Source: Hydrogenovibrio crunogenus (lineage in GTDB: Bacteria; Pseudomonadota; Gammaproteobacteria; Thiomicrospirales; Thiomicrospiraceae). From it: a stretch of DNA of 64,000 nucleotides. The stretch is taken from positions 1,116,001-1,180,000 of the forward strand of contig NZ_CP032096.1 of NCBI RefSeq assembly GCF_004786015.1, read 5' to 3'. The number at the start of each line of letters is the position of its first letter. Position 1 is the stretch's first letter. Made by a program: the position numbers and the translations under genes. The notes under the pieces were generated by a model. The model did not search any database. It was not told the DNA's origin and saw only the letters and a program-made list of their open reading frames with translations. Below, piece by piece: positions 46,675 through 55,744 of the stretch.

Positions 46675-47601
46675 TTATTGCGATAAATTTTTAATAGCCG
46701 CTTTGCGATGTTGGTTTCGTCCAATCAGTACCAATCCAAGCCCACCCAGCATCATGATGGCTGCCAATGTCAGTCGCAGCGTAATTGGTTCTGAAATCAG
46801 TAAGGTTGCGCCGATAGCAGCAAATAGGGGCACCAAAAGTTGGGCGGCAGAGGCGAGACTTGAAGATATTCGTGGAAGGGCTTTATACCAAAGTATATAG
46901 CCTAATCCGGAAGTGACGCCTCCTGAAAATATTGCCATTCCCACGCCAAAAGGCGTTAAATGTACTACGTCGATAAACAGTAAACTGATGCCGCTTGCAA
47001 TCGCTATCATTGGCAAGGTTCGATAAAAATTATACGCGGTATCTTTTAAAGGGGCTAAAGATTGCCGACCTTTCAAACTGTACAGTGCCCAAGTATAAGC
47101 TGAAATAATTACCATGACCAAGCCCCACCAAGAGGGCGTGGTCAGTTTTGGATACATTAAATACAACAACCCCAATAGTGCTAAGGCCACACCAACCCAT
47201 TCTGCACCGTGTAGCTTGTCACCATTTTTTAAAGCATAGCCAATCATCGTTAATTGCACTACTCCCGCTAAAATCAAAGCGCCGGTGGCCGTGCTGATTG
47301 CCACATAACCATAAGAGAAGGTCAACGCATAAACAAATAAGATAAATGCGGCTTTCCAGCTGCCTCTGCTGATATTTTTTTCAATGGGCTGGTTGGTTTT
47401 ATTTTGTGAATTTTTCCATGCAAATAGAGTCATAACAATAAACAGCATGACTGCCCCTGATCCTAATCGCAGGCTGGTGAAACTGACCGGATCGATCCAA
47501 CCGCCATCCAATGCCCAGCGACAAATGACGGCGTTGGCAGCGAATGCAATCATCGCAAAGAGGGTCAATAAAGCCGTTTGTATCAATAAAGCAGGTGTCA
47601 T
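46675..47601 (-). CDS. EamA/DMT-family transporter
   Basis: 308 residues with ten membrane helices as two EamA repeats. FAANAVICRWALDGGWIDPVSFTSLRLGSGAV opens the first half, and SSSLASAAQLLVPLFAAIGATLLISEPITLRL is in the second. It is probably a drug/metabolite exporter; the substrate is unknown. GGAATCCT serves as ribosome site before the ATG at 47601. It is convergent with the MgtC-like gene and divergent from the PCMT fusion gene. Confidence 0.9.
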   Translation of the reverse strand: MTPALLIQTALLTLFAMIAFAANAVICRWALDGGWIDPVSFTSLRLGSGAVMLFIVMTLFAWKNSQNKTNQPIEKNISRGSWKAAFILFVYALTFSYGYVAISTATGALILAGVVQLTMIGYALKNGDKLHGAEWVGVALALLGLLYLMYPKLTTPSWWGLVMVIISAYTWALYSLKGRQSLAPLKDTAYNFYRTLPMIAIASGISLLFIDVVHLTPFGVGMAIFSGGVTSGLGYILWYKALPRISSSLASAAQLLVPLFAAIGATLLISEPITLRLTLAAIMMLGGLGLVLIGRNQHRKAAIKNLSQ

Positions 47602-47780
47602 AGGATTCCTAGCGTTGCGGGGTCTGAAGAATCAGCATATTCTAATGAATGCCGGCGAGGAAGCAAAACTTTTATGTTTTTGTCTTGAGAATTTCATTAC
47701 CTAAGAGTATCTTTTTAACATAACCGTAAGTGTTTGATTCTATAAATGCATTAAGACCTGTTCAATTTGTGGGGGTGGGG

Positions 47781-49784
47781 ATGATTGATTTTGAAAGAAC
47801 ACGTGACCTGATGGTTAACGACCAAATTGAAGCGCGAGGTGTTCGCGACTCTAAGGTGTTGCAAGCAATGCGAACCGTTCATCGAGAAGCTTTTGTACCA
47901 GAAGATATGCAAGACTTGAGTTATCGAGATTCGCCTTTACCGATAGGCGCAGGTCAAACCATTTCTCAACCCTACATCGTGGGTTATATGATTGAAGCGT
48001 TAGGATTGAAAGGAGGAGAAAAAGTTCTCGAAATAGGAGGCGGTTCAGGTTACGCCGCTGCCGTGCTGGCCGAAATTGCCAGTCAAGTTTATACGGTGGA
48101 ACGTATTGATGAATTGGCCGAAAACGCAGCTAAAAGTCTCTCTCAGGAGGGTTATGACAATGTAACAGTCATTAGTGGGGATGGCACCACAGGCTGGAAA
48201 GAAGTCGCACCGTTTGATGCCATATTGGTGTCGGCGGGTGCCCCGAGTATTCCTGAAAGCCTTAAGCATCAACTTGCCATTGGGGGTTGTATGGTGGTTC
48301 CCGTCGGAGCGCATAAAAATGTACAAGAGTTGGTTCGAATAACACGTCGAGGTCAAGCGCAGTTCGATCTGGAAAAATTGGCGGATGTTCGCTTTGTTCC
48401 TTTAATTGGAGAACAAGGATGGGAATTGGAAGCTGGTCTGTCTCAAGAAACCAGCCCTCGTGTCATTCAGACCAGGCCAATTGTTAACCAATCTTTGCCC
48501 GACCAGATTCTACAAAACAGTGAGACGTTTGAATCAGTAGAGAATGCCGACTTAGATGGCTTAATAGAACGTATAGGCAATGCTAAAGTGGTTCTGATAG
48601 GCGAAGCCAGTCATGGTACGTCAGAGTTCTATGCCATGCGTGCGCGCATTACCCAGCGTTTAATCGAAGAAAAAGGGTTTACAATCGTGGCCGCTGAAGC
48701 TGATTGGCCAGATGCAGCCCAAATTGATCATTATGTAAGGCATCGAGACACATCACCTTCCGAATGGACTGCATTTTCACGTTTTCCGACTTGGATGTGG
48801 CGTAATACGGAAACGCGTGATTTTATCGACTGGTTGCATGAATACAATAAAACATTGGATATGGAGCAACGCACCGGGTTTTATGGACTGGATATGTACA
48901 GTCTATTCACGTCCATTAATGCAGTGGTGGAGTATTTAGAAGAACTTGATCCAGACTTGGCAGAAGTGGCGCGTTGGCGATACGGTTGTTTGAGCCCGTG
49001 GGAAGCTAACCCTGCAGCCTACGGCAGGGCGGCATTAAGTGATCAATATCAAGATTGTGAAAATGATGTGGCGCAGATGTTGACGGAGTTATACAAAAAG
49101 CGTCAATCTTATGTACTTAATGACGGAGAGCGATTTTTAGACGCCAGTCAAAATGCCGAATTGATTGCCAATGCGGAACGTTATTATCGTGTTATGTATT
49201 ATGGTTCTCATGCCTCATGGAACTTACGAGATCAACATATGTTCGATACTTTGAACCGTGTTATGCAGTCGCGTGGTGAAGAAGAAAAAGCGATTGTTTG
49301 GGCGCATAATTCTCATATTGGAGATGCTTCTGCCACGGAAATGTCCAAACGGGGCGAGCATAATATTGGTCAATTGTGTCGCCAAGCATTTGGTGAGGAT
49401 GCTTACCGAATCGGATTTGGCACCGATCATGGCACTGTCGCAGCCGCTTCCAACTGGGATCAACCTATGGAGGTTAAACAAGTCCAACCCTCTCATTCGC
49501 AAAGTTATGAAAACCTTTTTCATCAAACTCAACAGGCTGGATTGATTCTGCCTTTACGTCACAATTCAGACCCTCAGTTGATTCAAGAGTTAAATAAACC
49601 ACGATTAGAACGAGCTATTGGGGTGATTTACCGTCCAGAGACCGAGCTTGCCAGTCATTATTTCGAAGCGGTCTTACCCCTTCAATTTGATGAGTATATT
49701 TGGATTGACGAAACACAAGCGGTTACGCCTTTAACCACCGAAGAAATCAGTGGCGTGCCTGACACTTACCCATTCGGGGTTTAA
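47781..49784 (+). CDS. PCMT - erythromycin-esterase-like fusion protein
   Basis: 667 residues from ATG 47781, just after GGGGGTGGGG; an upstream start at 47730 lacks a site. Residues 1-215 are a protein-L-isoaspartate O-methyltransferase with ALGLKGGEKVLEIGGGSGYAAAVLAE and VISGDGTTGW. From about 240 the protein matches the EreA/succinoglycan-biosynthesis (PF05139) domain: IGEASHGTSEFYAMRARI, AAEADWPDAAQIDHYV and RTGFYGLDMYS. The first repairs damaged Asp; the second has a His/Glu-dependent hydrolase fold. I recall this fusion as occurring in other bacteria. A macrolide role is not implied. Confidence 0.88.
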   Translation: MIDFERTRDLMVNDQIEARGVRDSKVLQAMRTVHREAFVPEDMQDLSYRDSPLPIGAGQTISQPYIVGYMIEALGLKGGEKVLEIGGGSGYAAAVLAEIASQVYTVERIDELAENAAKSLSQEGYDNVTVISGDGTTGWKEVAPFDAILVSAGAPSIPESLKHQLAIGGCMVVPVGAHKNVQELVRITRRGQAQFDLEKLADVRFVPLIGEQGWELEAGLSQETSPRVIQTRPIVNQSLPDQILQNSETFESVENADLDGLIERIGNAKVVLIGEASHGTSEFYAMRARITQRLIEEKGFTIVAAEADWPDAAQIDHYVRHRDTSPSEWTAFSRFPTWMWRNTETRDFIDWLHEYNKTLDMEQRTGFYGLDMYSLFTSINAVVEYLEELDPDLAEVARWRYGCLSPWEANPAAYGRAALSDQYQDCENDVAQMLTELYKKRQSYVLNDGERFLDASQNAELIANAERYYRVMYYGSHASWNLRDQHMFDTLNRVMQSRGEEEKAIVWAHNSHIGDASATEMSKRGEHNIGQLCRQAFGEDAYRIGFGTDHGTVAAASNWDQPMEVKQVQPSHSQSYENLFHQTQQAGLILPLRHNSDPQLIQELNKPRLERAIGVIYRPETELASHYFEAVLPLQFDEYIWIDETQAVTPLTTEEISGVPDTYPFGV

Positions 49785-49829
49785 TAAGGTAAAATGCCTG
49801 CCATTCAAAAGTATAGGTGAGCAAAAGAT

Positions 49830-50378
49830 ATGGCGGGATCGTTATTTGATCAACTGAAAAAATCGGGCTTGGTCGATGAAAAAAAGGCCAAAAAAGTCAA
49901 ACGAGAAAAGTATCAGCAATCTAAGCAAAGCAAAAACAAAAAAGGGCAGACGACCCAAACCGAAGCGACTAAACTTGCTGCGGAGGCGGCACAGAAAAAA
50001 GCCGAGCGCGATCGACAGCTGAACCAAGAACGCCAACAACAGCAAGCGCAAAAAGCAGCGAAAGCGGAATTGTATCAGTTAATCGATTCCAACCGTTTAA
50101 AAAAGGTGGATGGCGACATTGCCTATAATTTTGTCGATGGAACAGTGGTGAAAACGTTGAATGTAACCGCCGAAATACATAAACGCCTGGTGAGCGATAA
50201 GATTCGGATTGCGAAATTTAAAAGTGGCTATGCATTACTTCCAGAAACCGTCGCTGAAAAAGTAGCGCAACGTGATGAAAACGTACTGATTCCCATTGCC
50301 AAAAAGGATGACTCGCTTTCCAAAGAAGACGAAGAATATTACGCGCAGTTTGAAGTGCCGGATGATTTGATCTGGTAA
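49830..50378 (+). CDS. DUF2058 (YaiL-like) protein
   Basis: 182 residues. The N-terminal helix GSLFDQLKKSGLVDEKKAKKVKREK is the DUF2058 hallmark; a long charged, Gln/Lys-rich coiled segment (about 25-85) follows, then a small folded end DGDIAYNFVDGTVVKTL with VPDDLIW at the C-terminus. It is nucleic-acid associated in other bacteria by name only; the function is unknown. It is downstream of the PCMT fusion by 45 bp. Confidence 0.85.
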   Translation: MAGSLFDQLKKSGLVDEKKAKKVKREKYQQSKQSKNKKGQTTQTEATKLAAEAAQKKAERDRQLNQERQQQQAQKAAKAELYQLIDSNRLKKVDGDIAYNFVDGTVVKTLNVTAEIHKRLVSDKIRIAKFKSGYALLPETVAEKVAQRDENVLIPIAKKDDSLSKEDEEYYAQFEVPDDLIW

Positions 50379-50421
50379 ATGGACTGGTGCAAGATTTAAC
50401 GTTTAAAATCGTTAAAATCAG

Positions 50422-50431
50422 CCAGGCCTGA
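50422..50431. repeat. Near-copy of the palindrome (CCAGGCCTGA)
   Basis: Nine of ten bases match, with G before it, 43 bp after the DUF2058 gene. It is probably a decayed copy. Confidence 0.6.
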
Positions 50432-50650
50432 TTTGAACTCTTTCTTAATGGCCGCTTTAGTCCAAGTCTCTCATATCTTCCTGCCGGCGAGAGCATATTA
50501 TGGACGCCGCACCAGCCTTGAGACGATTCCAAACGGTGATAATGGCAGAGACTTTTAGTATCGGCATAGCACAAACGATGAACAAAAGTAAGTCAGTCTT
50601 AAATGTAATGGCAAGGTGGTTAAATTTTGTCAGGATAACTTTTTCATATA

Positions 50651-50675
50651 AAAAAAGCGGCTGTATAAGCCGCTT
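50651..50675 (-). terminator. Terminator of the small secreted protein gene
   Basis: On the minus strand AAGCGGC-TTATACA-GCCGCTT followed by a T-run, 35 bp after the stop of the gene at 50711-50938. Confidence 0.85.
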
Positions 50676-50710
50676 GATTTTCTAGGAGGGTGAAATAGGC
50701 ATTGATGACG

Positions 50711-50938
50711 CTAGACTCTTCCTATTTTTTTGCTTGTCTTAATCCAAGCCTCTACTTCAGCGGCAATAATTTGTCCGCCTGAATCTCCATATTTTAAATT
50801 GTCCTGTGCCCAATTTTCAAAACCCGCCCCAATGGCAGATCCCGAGCCTTTTACTTCGACAGGGCTTTGATCATCTGCTGCAAAAGCAGTTGAACTAAAG
50901 ACGGCAGCTAACATGATTCCAATCAGTTGTGTTTTCAT
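50711..50938 (-). CDS. Small secreted protein, unknown
   Basis: 75 residues with a signal peptide cut after AFA (residue 20), leaving a mature peptide of about 55 residues beginning ADDQSPVEVKGSGSAIGAGFENWAQDN. No cysteine and no family recognised. The gene has its own terminator and ribosome site (AGAGGTG). An 8-bp inverted repeat (50984-51002) lies about 45 bp upstream. Confidence 0.65.
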   Translation of the reverse strand: MKTQLIGIMLAAVFSSTAFAADDQSPVEVKGSGSAIGAGFENWAQDNLKYGDSGGQIIAAEVEAWIKTSKKIGRV

Positions 50939-51277
50939 ACGTTCACCTCTGAATTTATCGTAGCGTAAGTTAAAAAAATCACTTGAGTGAATTCTTCACT
51001 CACTTCCAACTATACGCCGAATAGCTGAAAATATTAAGGGGGTACCAAATATGATTGCCGACATCTTCAGGAATCAGTCATCTTTTTATCAAGTTGTGTC
51101 AACCCTTTGTAGGTTAAAAAACATCAGGTTGACTTTAGTTCAGAATTCATCAGACAGGGTGAGTAAAGCATGCTCGATTTAATTGAGTTGAATAGCAATT
51201 AATGAATGCAGTTCATTGATGGTTAAAGATGCAATAATGTCCTTAAAAAGCTGAGGGGAACATAATTACAATGTAAT
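50939..51277. other. Intergenic stretch
   Basis: About 340 bp without a gene. It contains the inverted repeat at 50984-51002; otherwise nothing stands out. Confidence 0.4.
50984..51002. promoter_or_regulatory. Perfect 8-bp inverted repeat, possible operator
   Basis: TGAGTGAA-TTC-TTCACTCA upstream of the small secreted protein gene, near the position of its promoter. The binding protein is unknown. Confidence 0.4.
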
Positions 51278-51304
51278 AAAAAAGCGGCTAAAAGCCGCTT
51301 TTTT
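51278..51304 (-). terminator. Terminator of proS
   Basis: GCGGC-TTTTA-GCCGC between A-run and T-run (on either strand), just after the proS stop codon. Confidence 0.92.
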
Positions 51305-51309
51305 AGGCG

Positions 51310-53028
51310 TTATTTTTGGCTGAGTTTTTCCATTAGAAAACTTATGAAATCTGCTTCGGGAATATCCTGTGATTTTTCATCCCGACGATGTTTGTATTCG
51401 ATTTCGCCCTTATCCAGACCGCGTTCGCCAATAACAATACGGTGCGGAATTCCAATCAATTCCATATCGTTGAACATGACGCCTGGGCGTTCTTTACGGT
51501 CGTCCAGCAGGACTTCAATGCCTTTGGCTGTCAGTTCGTTATAAAGTGCCATAACAGCTTCTTCTACACGAGGGGATTTGTGCATTTGCATCGGCACAAT
51601 ACACACTTGGAAAGGTGCGATGGCTTCTGGCCAGATAATGCCTTTATCATCGTAGTTCTGTTCAATTGCTGCTGCCACAACACGGGTGACACCGATTCCA
51701 TAGCATCCCATTTCCAGAATTTGAGCACGGCTATTTTCATTCAACACAGTCGCGTTCAATGCTTCAGAATACTTGTTGCCTAGTTGGAAGATGTGACCGA
51801 CTTCAATCCCGCGGCGGATTTCGATTTTGCCTTTTCCACAAGGGCTTGGGTCGCCTTTGACCACATTGCGAATATCGGCCACTAACGTCTGTGTGGCATC
51901 TCTGTCCCAGTTCGCGCCGGTGAAGTGGAATCCATCTTCATTGGCGCCACAAACAAAATCGGCCATATGTGCCGCCGTGCGATCGACAATAACTGGAATG
52001 TTTAAGTTCACCGGGCCAATGGAGCCGGCTTTACAGCCTACGGCATTTTGAATGTCTTCATCACTGGCCATTTCAAACGGTTCTGCCACTAAGTCGAGCT
52101 TTTCCGCTTTGATTTCATTTAAATCATGGTCACCGCGGATCAAAAGGGCGACAACAGGATGCTCTTCCGTTGCGCCTTTCACCACCAATGTTTTCGCCAC
52201 TTTCTTTTTCTTCAGTTGCAGGAAGTCACATACGTCTTCGATGCTGTGTTTATTAGGCGTTTCAATTTTGGTCAATTCTTCGGTTGCTGCTGCGCGCTCT
52301 CCACGAGGGGCAAGGGCTTCTGCAAGCTCAATGTTTGCGGCATAATCGGAATCGCTTGAGAAGGCAATATCATCTTCTCCTGAATCAGCCAAAACATGGA
52401 ATTCATGCGAGCCTTCGCCCCCAATCGAACCGGTATCTGCCTGTACCGGACGGAAGTCTAACCCTAGACGTGTGAAGATACGGTTATAGGTGTCATACAT
52501 CTCTTCATAAGTATCTTGGAGGCTGTCTTTGTCCATATGGAAAGAGTAAGCATCTTTCATAATGAATTCACGAGAGCGCATTACTCCGAAACGAGGACGG
52601 ATTTCATCACGGAATTTGGTTTGGATTTGATAGAAGTTGGCAGGTAACTGTTTGTAACTGCGGATTTCTTTACGTACCAAGTCGGTAATGATTTCTTCAT
52701 GCGTCGGGCCTAGCGCAAAGTCTCTTTGGTGACGGTCTTTAAATCGCAGTAGTTCCGGGCCATAGGCTTCCGCTCGTCCGGATTCTTCCCAAAGTTCCAT
52801 TGGTTGAACAACCGGCATTAAGACTTCTTGTGCTTGTGCCTTATTCATTTCTTCACGAATAATGGCTTCCACTTTGCGTAGCACGCGGACACCAAGTGGT
52901 AACCAGTTGTACAATCCCCCCGCCAATGGGCGAATGATGCCCGCACGGAGCATAAGTTGGTGACTGATAACAACCGCGTCGGCCGGGGTTTCACGCGTGG
53001 TAGCAAGTAAAAGCGATGATGTTTTCAT
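51310..53028 (-). CDS. proS: Prolyl-tRNA synthetase
   Basis: 572 residues, bacterial ProS length. It has the class II motif 2 region [27 protein letters not shown], the insertion (editing) domain in the middle with [30 protein letters not shown], motif 3 near [27 protein letters not shown], and a C-terminal anticodon-binding domain ([12 protein letters not shown]). It charges tRNA-Pro and can hydrolyse mischarged Ala-tRNA-Pro. It is monocistronic with its own terminator. Confidence 0.97.
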   Translation of the reverse strand: MKTSSLLLATTRETPADAVVISHQLMLRAGIIRPLAGGLYNWLPLGVRVLRKVEAIIREEMNKAQAQEVLMPVVQPMELWEESGRAEAYGPELLRFKDRHQRDFALGPTHEEIITDLVRKEIRSYKQLPANFYQIQTKFRDEIRPRFGVMRSREFIMKDAYSFHMDKDSLQDTYEEMYDTYNRIFTRLGLDFRPVQADTGSIGGEGSHEFHVLADSGEDDIAFSSDSDYAANIELAEALAPRGERAAATEELTKIETPNKHSIEDVCDFLQLKKKKVAKTLVVKGATEEHPVVALLIRGDHDLNEIKAEKLDLVAEPFEMASDEDIQNAVGCKAGSIGPVNLNIPVIVDRTAAHMADFVCGANEDGFHFTGANWDRDATQTLVADIRNVVKGDPSPCGKGKIEIRRGIEVGHIFQLGNKYSEALNATVLNENSRAQILEMGCYGIGVTRVVAAAIEQNYDDKGIIWPEAIAPFQVCIVPMQMHKSPRVEEAVMALYNELTAKGIEVLLDDRKERPGVMFNDMELIGIPHRIVIGERGLDKGEIEYKHRRDEKSQDIPEADFISFLMEKLSQK

Positions 53029-53128
53029 GGTTTAAATGAGACTCTTTAAATTACGTTTTAAAAAGGAGCATTTTAACATGAATGATACGCGCTTTAATTG
53101 AAATGTAGCGATGATAAAAGGGAATGAT

Positions 53129-53755
53129 TCAACGCACGTAGCCGATGATAGCAATGAAATGGCTAATGGAGCCCGCCAGCACAAATAGATGCCAGATGCC
53201 GTGCGCATGTCGCAACCGATTTTGATGGTCGAGTACATAAAAAGTGATGCCGACCGTGTATGCGATGCCGCCAGCGGTAAGCCAAAAGATACCTGCAGCA
53301 GGTAACGCTTGCTGGAGCTCGGAGAAATCAACGACCACTAACCATCCCATAATCAGATAAATGGCAATTTGAATCAGTTCAATGCGGTTTTTAACAAACA
53401 AGTCGAGACTGATACCAATAAGTGCCAGTGACCAGACGGCAATGAGCATACTGATGCCGCTACTGTCGATTAAAGTAACTAAGGTAAAGGGGGTATAGGT
53501 TCCGGCAATCAATAAATAAATGGCGACATGGTCGAGTTTTTGAAACACGCGTTTGGCATAAGGGGCTCGGAGACTATGATAGAGTGTCGAAAAAATATAC
53601 AGCATGACCAGTGTCAAACCAAACGTTAAAAAACCGATAAACAGGAGCAGGTTCTGTTCGTAAAAACTGACTGTAAGGAGTGCGCCCAGCCCCATTATCG
53701 AAAAAATGGCGCCGACTAGATGCGAAATACTGTTAAATTTTTCGGAATCATACAT
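53129..53755 (-). CDS. Hemolysin III (PAQR-like) membrane protein
   Basis: 208 residues with seven helices. The metal motifs are in place: FSTLYHSLRA (Ser and His), KLDHVAIYLLIAGTYTPF (Asp, His), and the C-terminal GIWHLFVLAGSISHF (two His). Members of the HlyIII/PAQR superfamily may be hydrolases of membrane lipids or signalling amides; a haemolytic role is not implied. It stands alone; a palindrome copy lies upstream. Confidence 0.93.
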   Translation of the reverse strand: MYDSEKFNSISHLVGAIFSIMGLGALLTVSFYEQNLLLFIGFLTFGLTLVMLYIFSTLYHSLRAPYAKRVFQKLDHVAIYLLIAGTYTPFTLVTLIDSSGISMLIAVWSLALIGISLDLFVKNRIELIQIAIYLIMGWLVVVDFSELQQALPAAGIFWLTAGGIAYTVGITFYVLDHQNRLRHAHGIWHLFVLAGSISHFIAIIGYVR

Positions 53756-53877
53756 AACGTTTTAGCAACCTTTTCTATCTTAAAGAGGGAAGTTAAATGT
53801 GATGTGAGTGTAACAAACTGCTTCTGATTAAGCTAAAAATTCATGCGATTCAACCTTAGAATGAATGTTAAAAACAG

Positions 53878-53887
53878 CCAGGCCTGG
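53878..53887. repeat. Palindrome copy 8
   Basis: CCAGGCCTGG with G before and T after, arms AAAACA/TTGTTTA. It is just downstream of the minus-strand DUF1275 gene and may act as its terminator. Confidence 0.88.
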
Positions 53888-53919
53888 TTGTTTAATGAAT
53901 TTTGAACTCGATTAAAGCA

Positions 53920-54603
53920 TTAATGAGGGAGTGATGTGGAGGGAATGAAATGGAAATAAAGAATGGCCAGTAAAGCATCCGTTAAAGCAGGAATCATTAA
54001 GGCGAAGTTGCCAAAAAATTGAAGGCATAGAATACCGAACAGTCCGCCCAGTATGAAACCAGCTAAAATACAAAACAATAACCAAACCCGCCAGCTGAAA
54101 GGTGTTTTGTTTTTAAAACGATGTGCCAGATGAACACCGATATCGGTTGAAATGCCAGTGACATGGGTCGTACGAACCTGTAAGCCCTTGTAGCTGGCGA
54201 CCATTGCATTTTGTAAGCCACAGGCGACAGCGCTGAACATGAGTGCGAGTGCGGTGAAATAAAACATAAACAGGGTGGATATGAGTAGGATAAGACCATT
54301 GAAAAAAAGTGCGATGCCATAACTTCTATCTTCTTGATATTGACCATGATCGATAATCCAGCCCGATAAAAATGCACCAGCGATAAAGCTGAACAGAATT
54401 AATAAACTGGTCATGAACGTCTGCCATTCAAAATAAAACCCGCTTTCACTGAGGTGAGATGCAATCCCTGTCATTTGGCTGACTGGCATCCCGAACTCAA
54501 TCAGCATAATGCTGTTGATGTAACCTGCAATGGCTGCCATTATGAACGCAATGGCAAACACGATGGGTTTAGAGTAATCAGAGACCATTTTTGGGTAGGG
54601 CAT
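53920..54603 (-). CDS. DUF1275 (YoaK-like) membrane protein
   Basis: 227 residues with six helices. The family start AAIAGYINSIMLIEFGMPVSQMTGIASHLSES and the later GLQNAMVASYKGLQVRTTHVTGISTDIGVHLA are typical of DUF1275. The function is not known. An AGGT site precedes ATG 54603. Confidence 0.85.
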   Translation of the reverse strand: MPYPKMVSDYSKPIVFAIAFIMAAIAGYINSIMLIEFGMPVSQMTGIASHLSESGFYFEWQTFMTSLLILFSFIAGAFLSGWIIDHGQYQEDRSYGIALFFNGLILLISTLFMFYFTALALMFSAVACGLQNAMVASYKGLQVRTTHVTGISTDIGVHLAHRFKNKTPFSWRVWLLFCILAGFILGGLFGILCLQFFGNFALMIPALTDALLAILYFHFIPSTSLPH

Positions 54604-54700
54604 TTTGTTCAGTACCTATGAATTCATGATTAATTATGAGTCAGTTATTAAAATTATATAAAGTTAATTGTTTGGTTTTTTGGGTTCTAGGGAGCTCGTG

Positions 54701-55246
54701 TTAATCCACCATCCAGTGACCAACATAGGCAAAGATGCCGATCATGATACCGGTTAAAAATTGAGCGTGAACTAAATACGAAAATTGCTTGAGTTGTTTG
54801 GGAGAAAATTTCCATCGCAGAAAAAAACCGAAAATGCCTTGCCAGATCAATAAAATCATTACCACTTGAAACAATACGATTTCGAAATGAAATCCAACCA
54901 TAATAATATGTAGGAATGTCACCGCTAGGGTTGCGATTCCAACATAAACATGGGTGCGATTAAGAGGGATTAAAATTTTTTGAACGAGTGTTTGCGTCGG
55001 TTCATAGACATAATTCGGTAATATTCGTTCTTGTAATGCCCCTTTTTCAAATAACAGTTTGAGCAGTGTGCGCGCATAAATGAACAGAAGCATCCATAAG
55101 GCGATTTCTCCAAACCCTTCGCCAATTTCAGATAAAAAGGTTTCTGATTCTTGTCGGGGTAGGGTGTTTCGGGCATAGAAATAATAGGCGATAGACACTC
55201 CAAAAACAGACAAAGTGTAGATGAGAATGCCTTTAAGGTTTTTCAT
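54701..55246 (-). CDS. Membrane protein with paired histidines, possible b-type cytochrome
   Basis: 181 residues with five helices (about 7-24, 46-66, 95-115, 122-140 and 158-177). Histidines sit in the third helix region (NRTHVYVG and LHIIMVGFH) and in the last (YLVHAQF and YVGHWM), a spacing suited to bind one or two b hemes, as in cytochrome b561/ferric-reductase-like proteins. The family is not certain. It is followed on the same strand by the DUF1275 gene and preceded by a small lipoprotein gene. Confidence 0.6.
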   Translation of the reverse strand: MKNLKGILIYTLSVFGVSIAYYFYARNTLPRQESETFLSEIGEGFGEIALWMLLFIYARTLLKLLFEKGALQERILPNYVYEPTQTLVQKILIPLNRTHVYVGIATLAVTFLHIIMVGFHFEIVLFQVVMILLIWQGIFGFFLRWKFSPKQLKQFSYLVHAQFLTGIMIGIFAYVGHWMVD

Positions 55247-55273
55247 AGGTTACTTTAAATAAAACGAAAAGCG

Positions 55274-55477
55274 TTATTTGTCGTATCTGTCTTTGCAACG
55301 CTGGATAGCATCCCAGTATGCTTTATTGTCTTTAGGATTATCTTTTGTCGTGTCCCAGTATGCACTGGCTTTGGCTTTACACTCATCCAGTTCGGGGTTT
55401 CCACAACCTGTCATTAAGACAGATAAAGAGGATAAAAAAAATGTAATCAAAACAGTTCGGAGCATGATTGAATTCAT
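55274..55477 (-). CDS. Small lipoprotein with internal YWD repeat
   Basis: 67 residues. The signal peptide ends in the lipobox LMTGC, so the mature lipoprotein has about 42 residues. The segment AYWDTTKDNPKDNKAYWDA contains AYWD twice, 15 residues apart, and two further cysteines (ECKA, RCKD) flank it, suggesting a small disulphide-closed helical hairpin. ATG starts at M1 and M5 are both possible. Unknown function; located 27 bp upstream of the histidine-rich membrane protein gene. Confidence 0.65.
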   Translation of the reverse strand: MNSIMLRTVLITFFLSSLSVLMTGCGNPELDECKAKASAYWDTTKDNPKDNKAYWDAIQRCKDRYDK

Positions 55478-55744
55478 GGACTTTTCACTTTTAAATTAGG
55501 TTGAGATTAAAGTTTACCAAATCTTTATACTTGAACAAGTAATTTTACTCATTTTTGTGTGGATTAATTTCATTACAAAGGGAAGGATTTTACTTTGATG
55601 AATGGATTCACTGTATTTAATTAGAGGAATGGCTTTGTTTTCAGTATGATAACGCCAGTAATGATAATTTAATAGGATCGGGGTGAGCGTATCTGTCGAA
55701 AAATATACGGGAATCCTTATTTGATTTGTAGCAGGAGTGCATCA

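Larger units (their letters stand above)
50379..50710. other. Intergenic stretch with palindrome fragment and terminator
   Basis: About 330 bp without a credible gene; a 61-codon open frame at 50500-50685 is not convincing. It holds CCAGGCCTGA at 50422-50431 and a strong terminator at its right end for the minus-strand gene. Confidence 0.5.

Noticed and set aside
47384-47704. Open frame of 106 codons on the plus strand
   Set aside because: It overlaps the DMT transporter gene and has no domain features.
50500-50685. Open frame of 61 codons on the plus strand
   Set aside because: No ribosome site or recognisable domain, and it runs through the terminator of the neighbouring gene.
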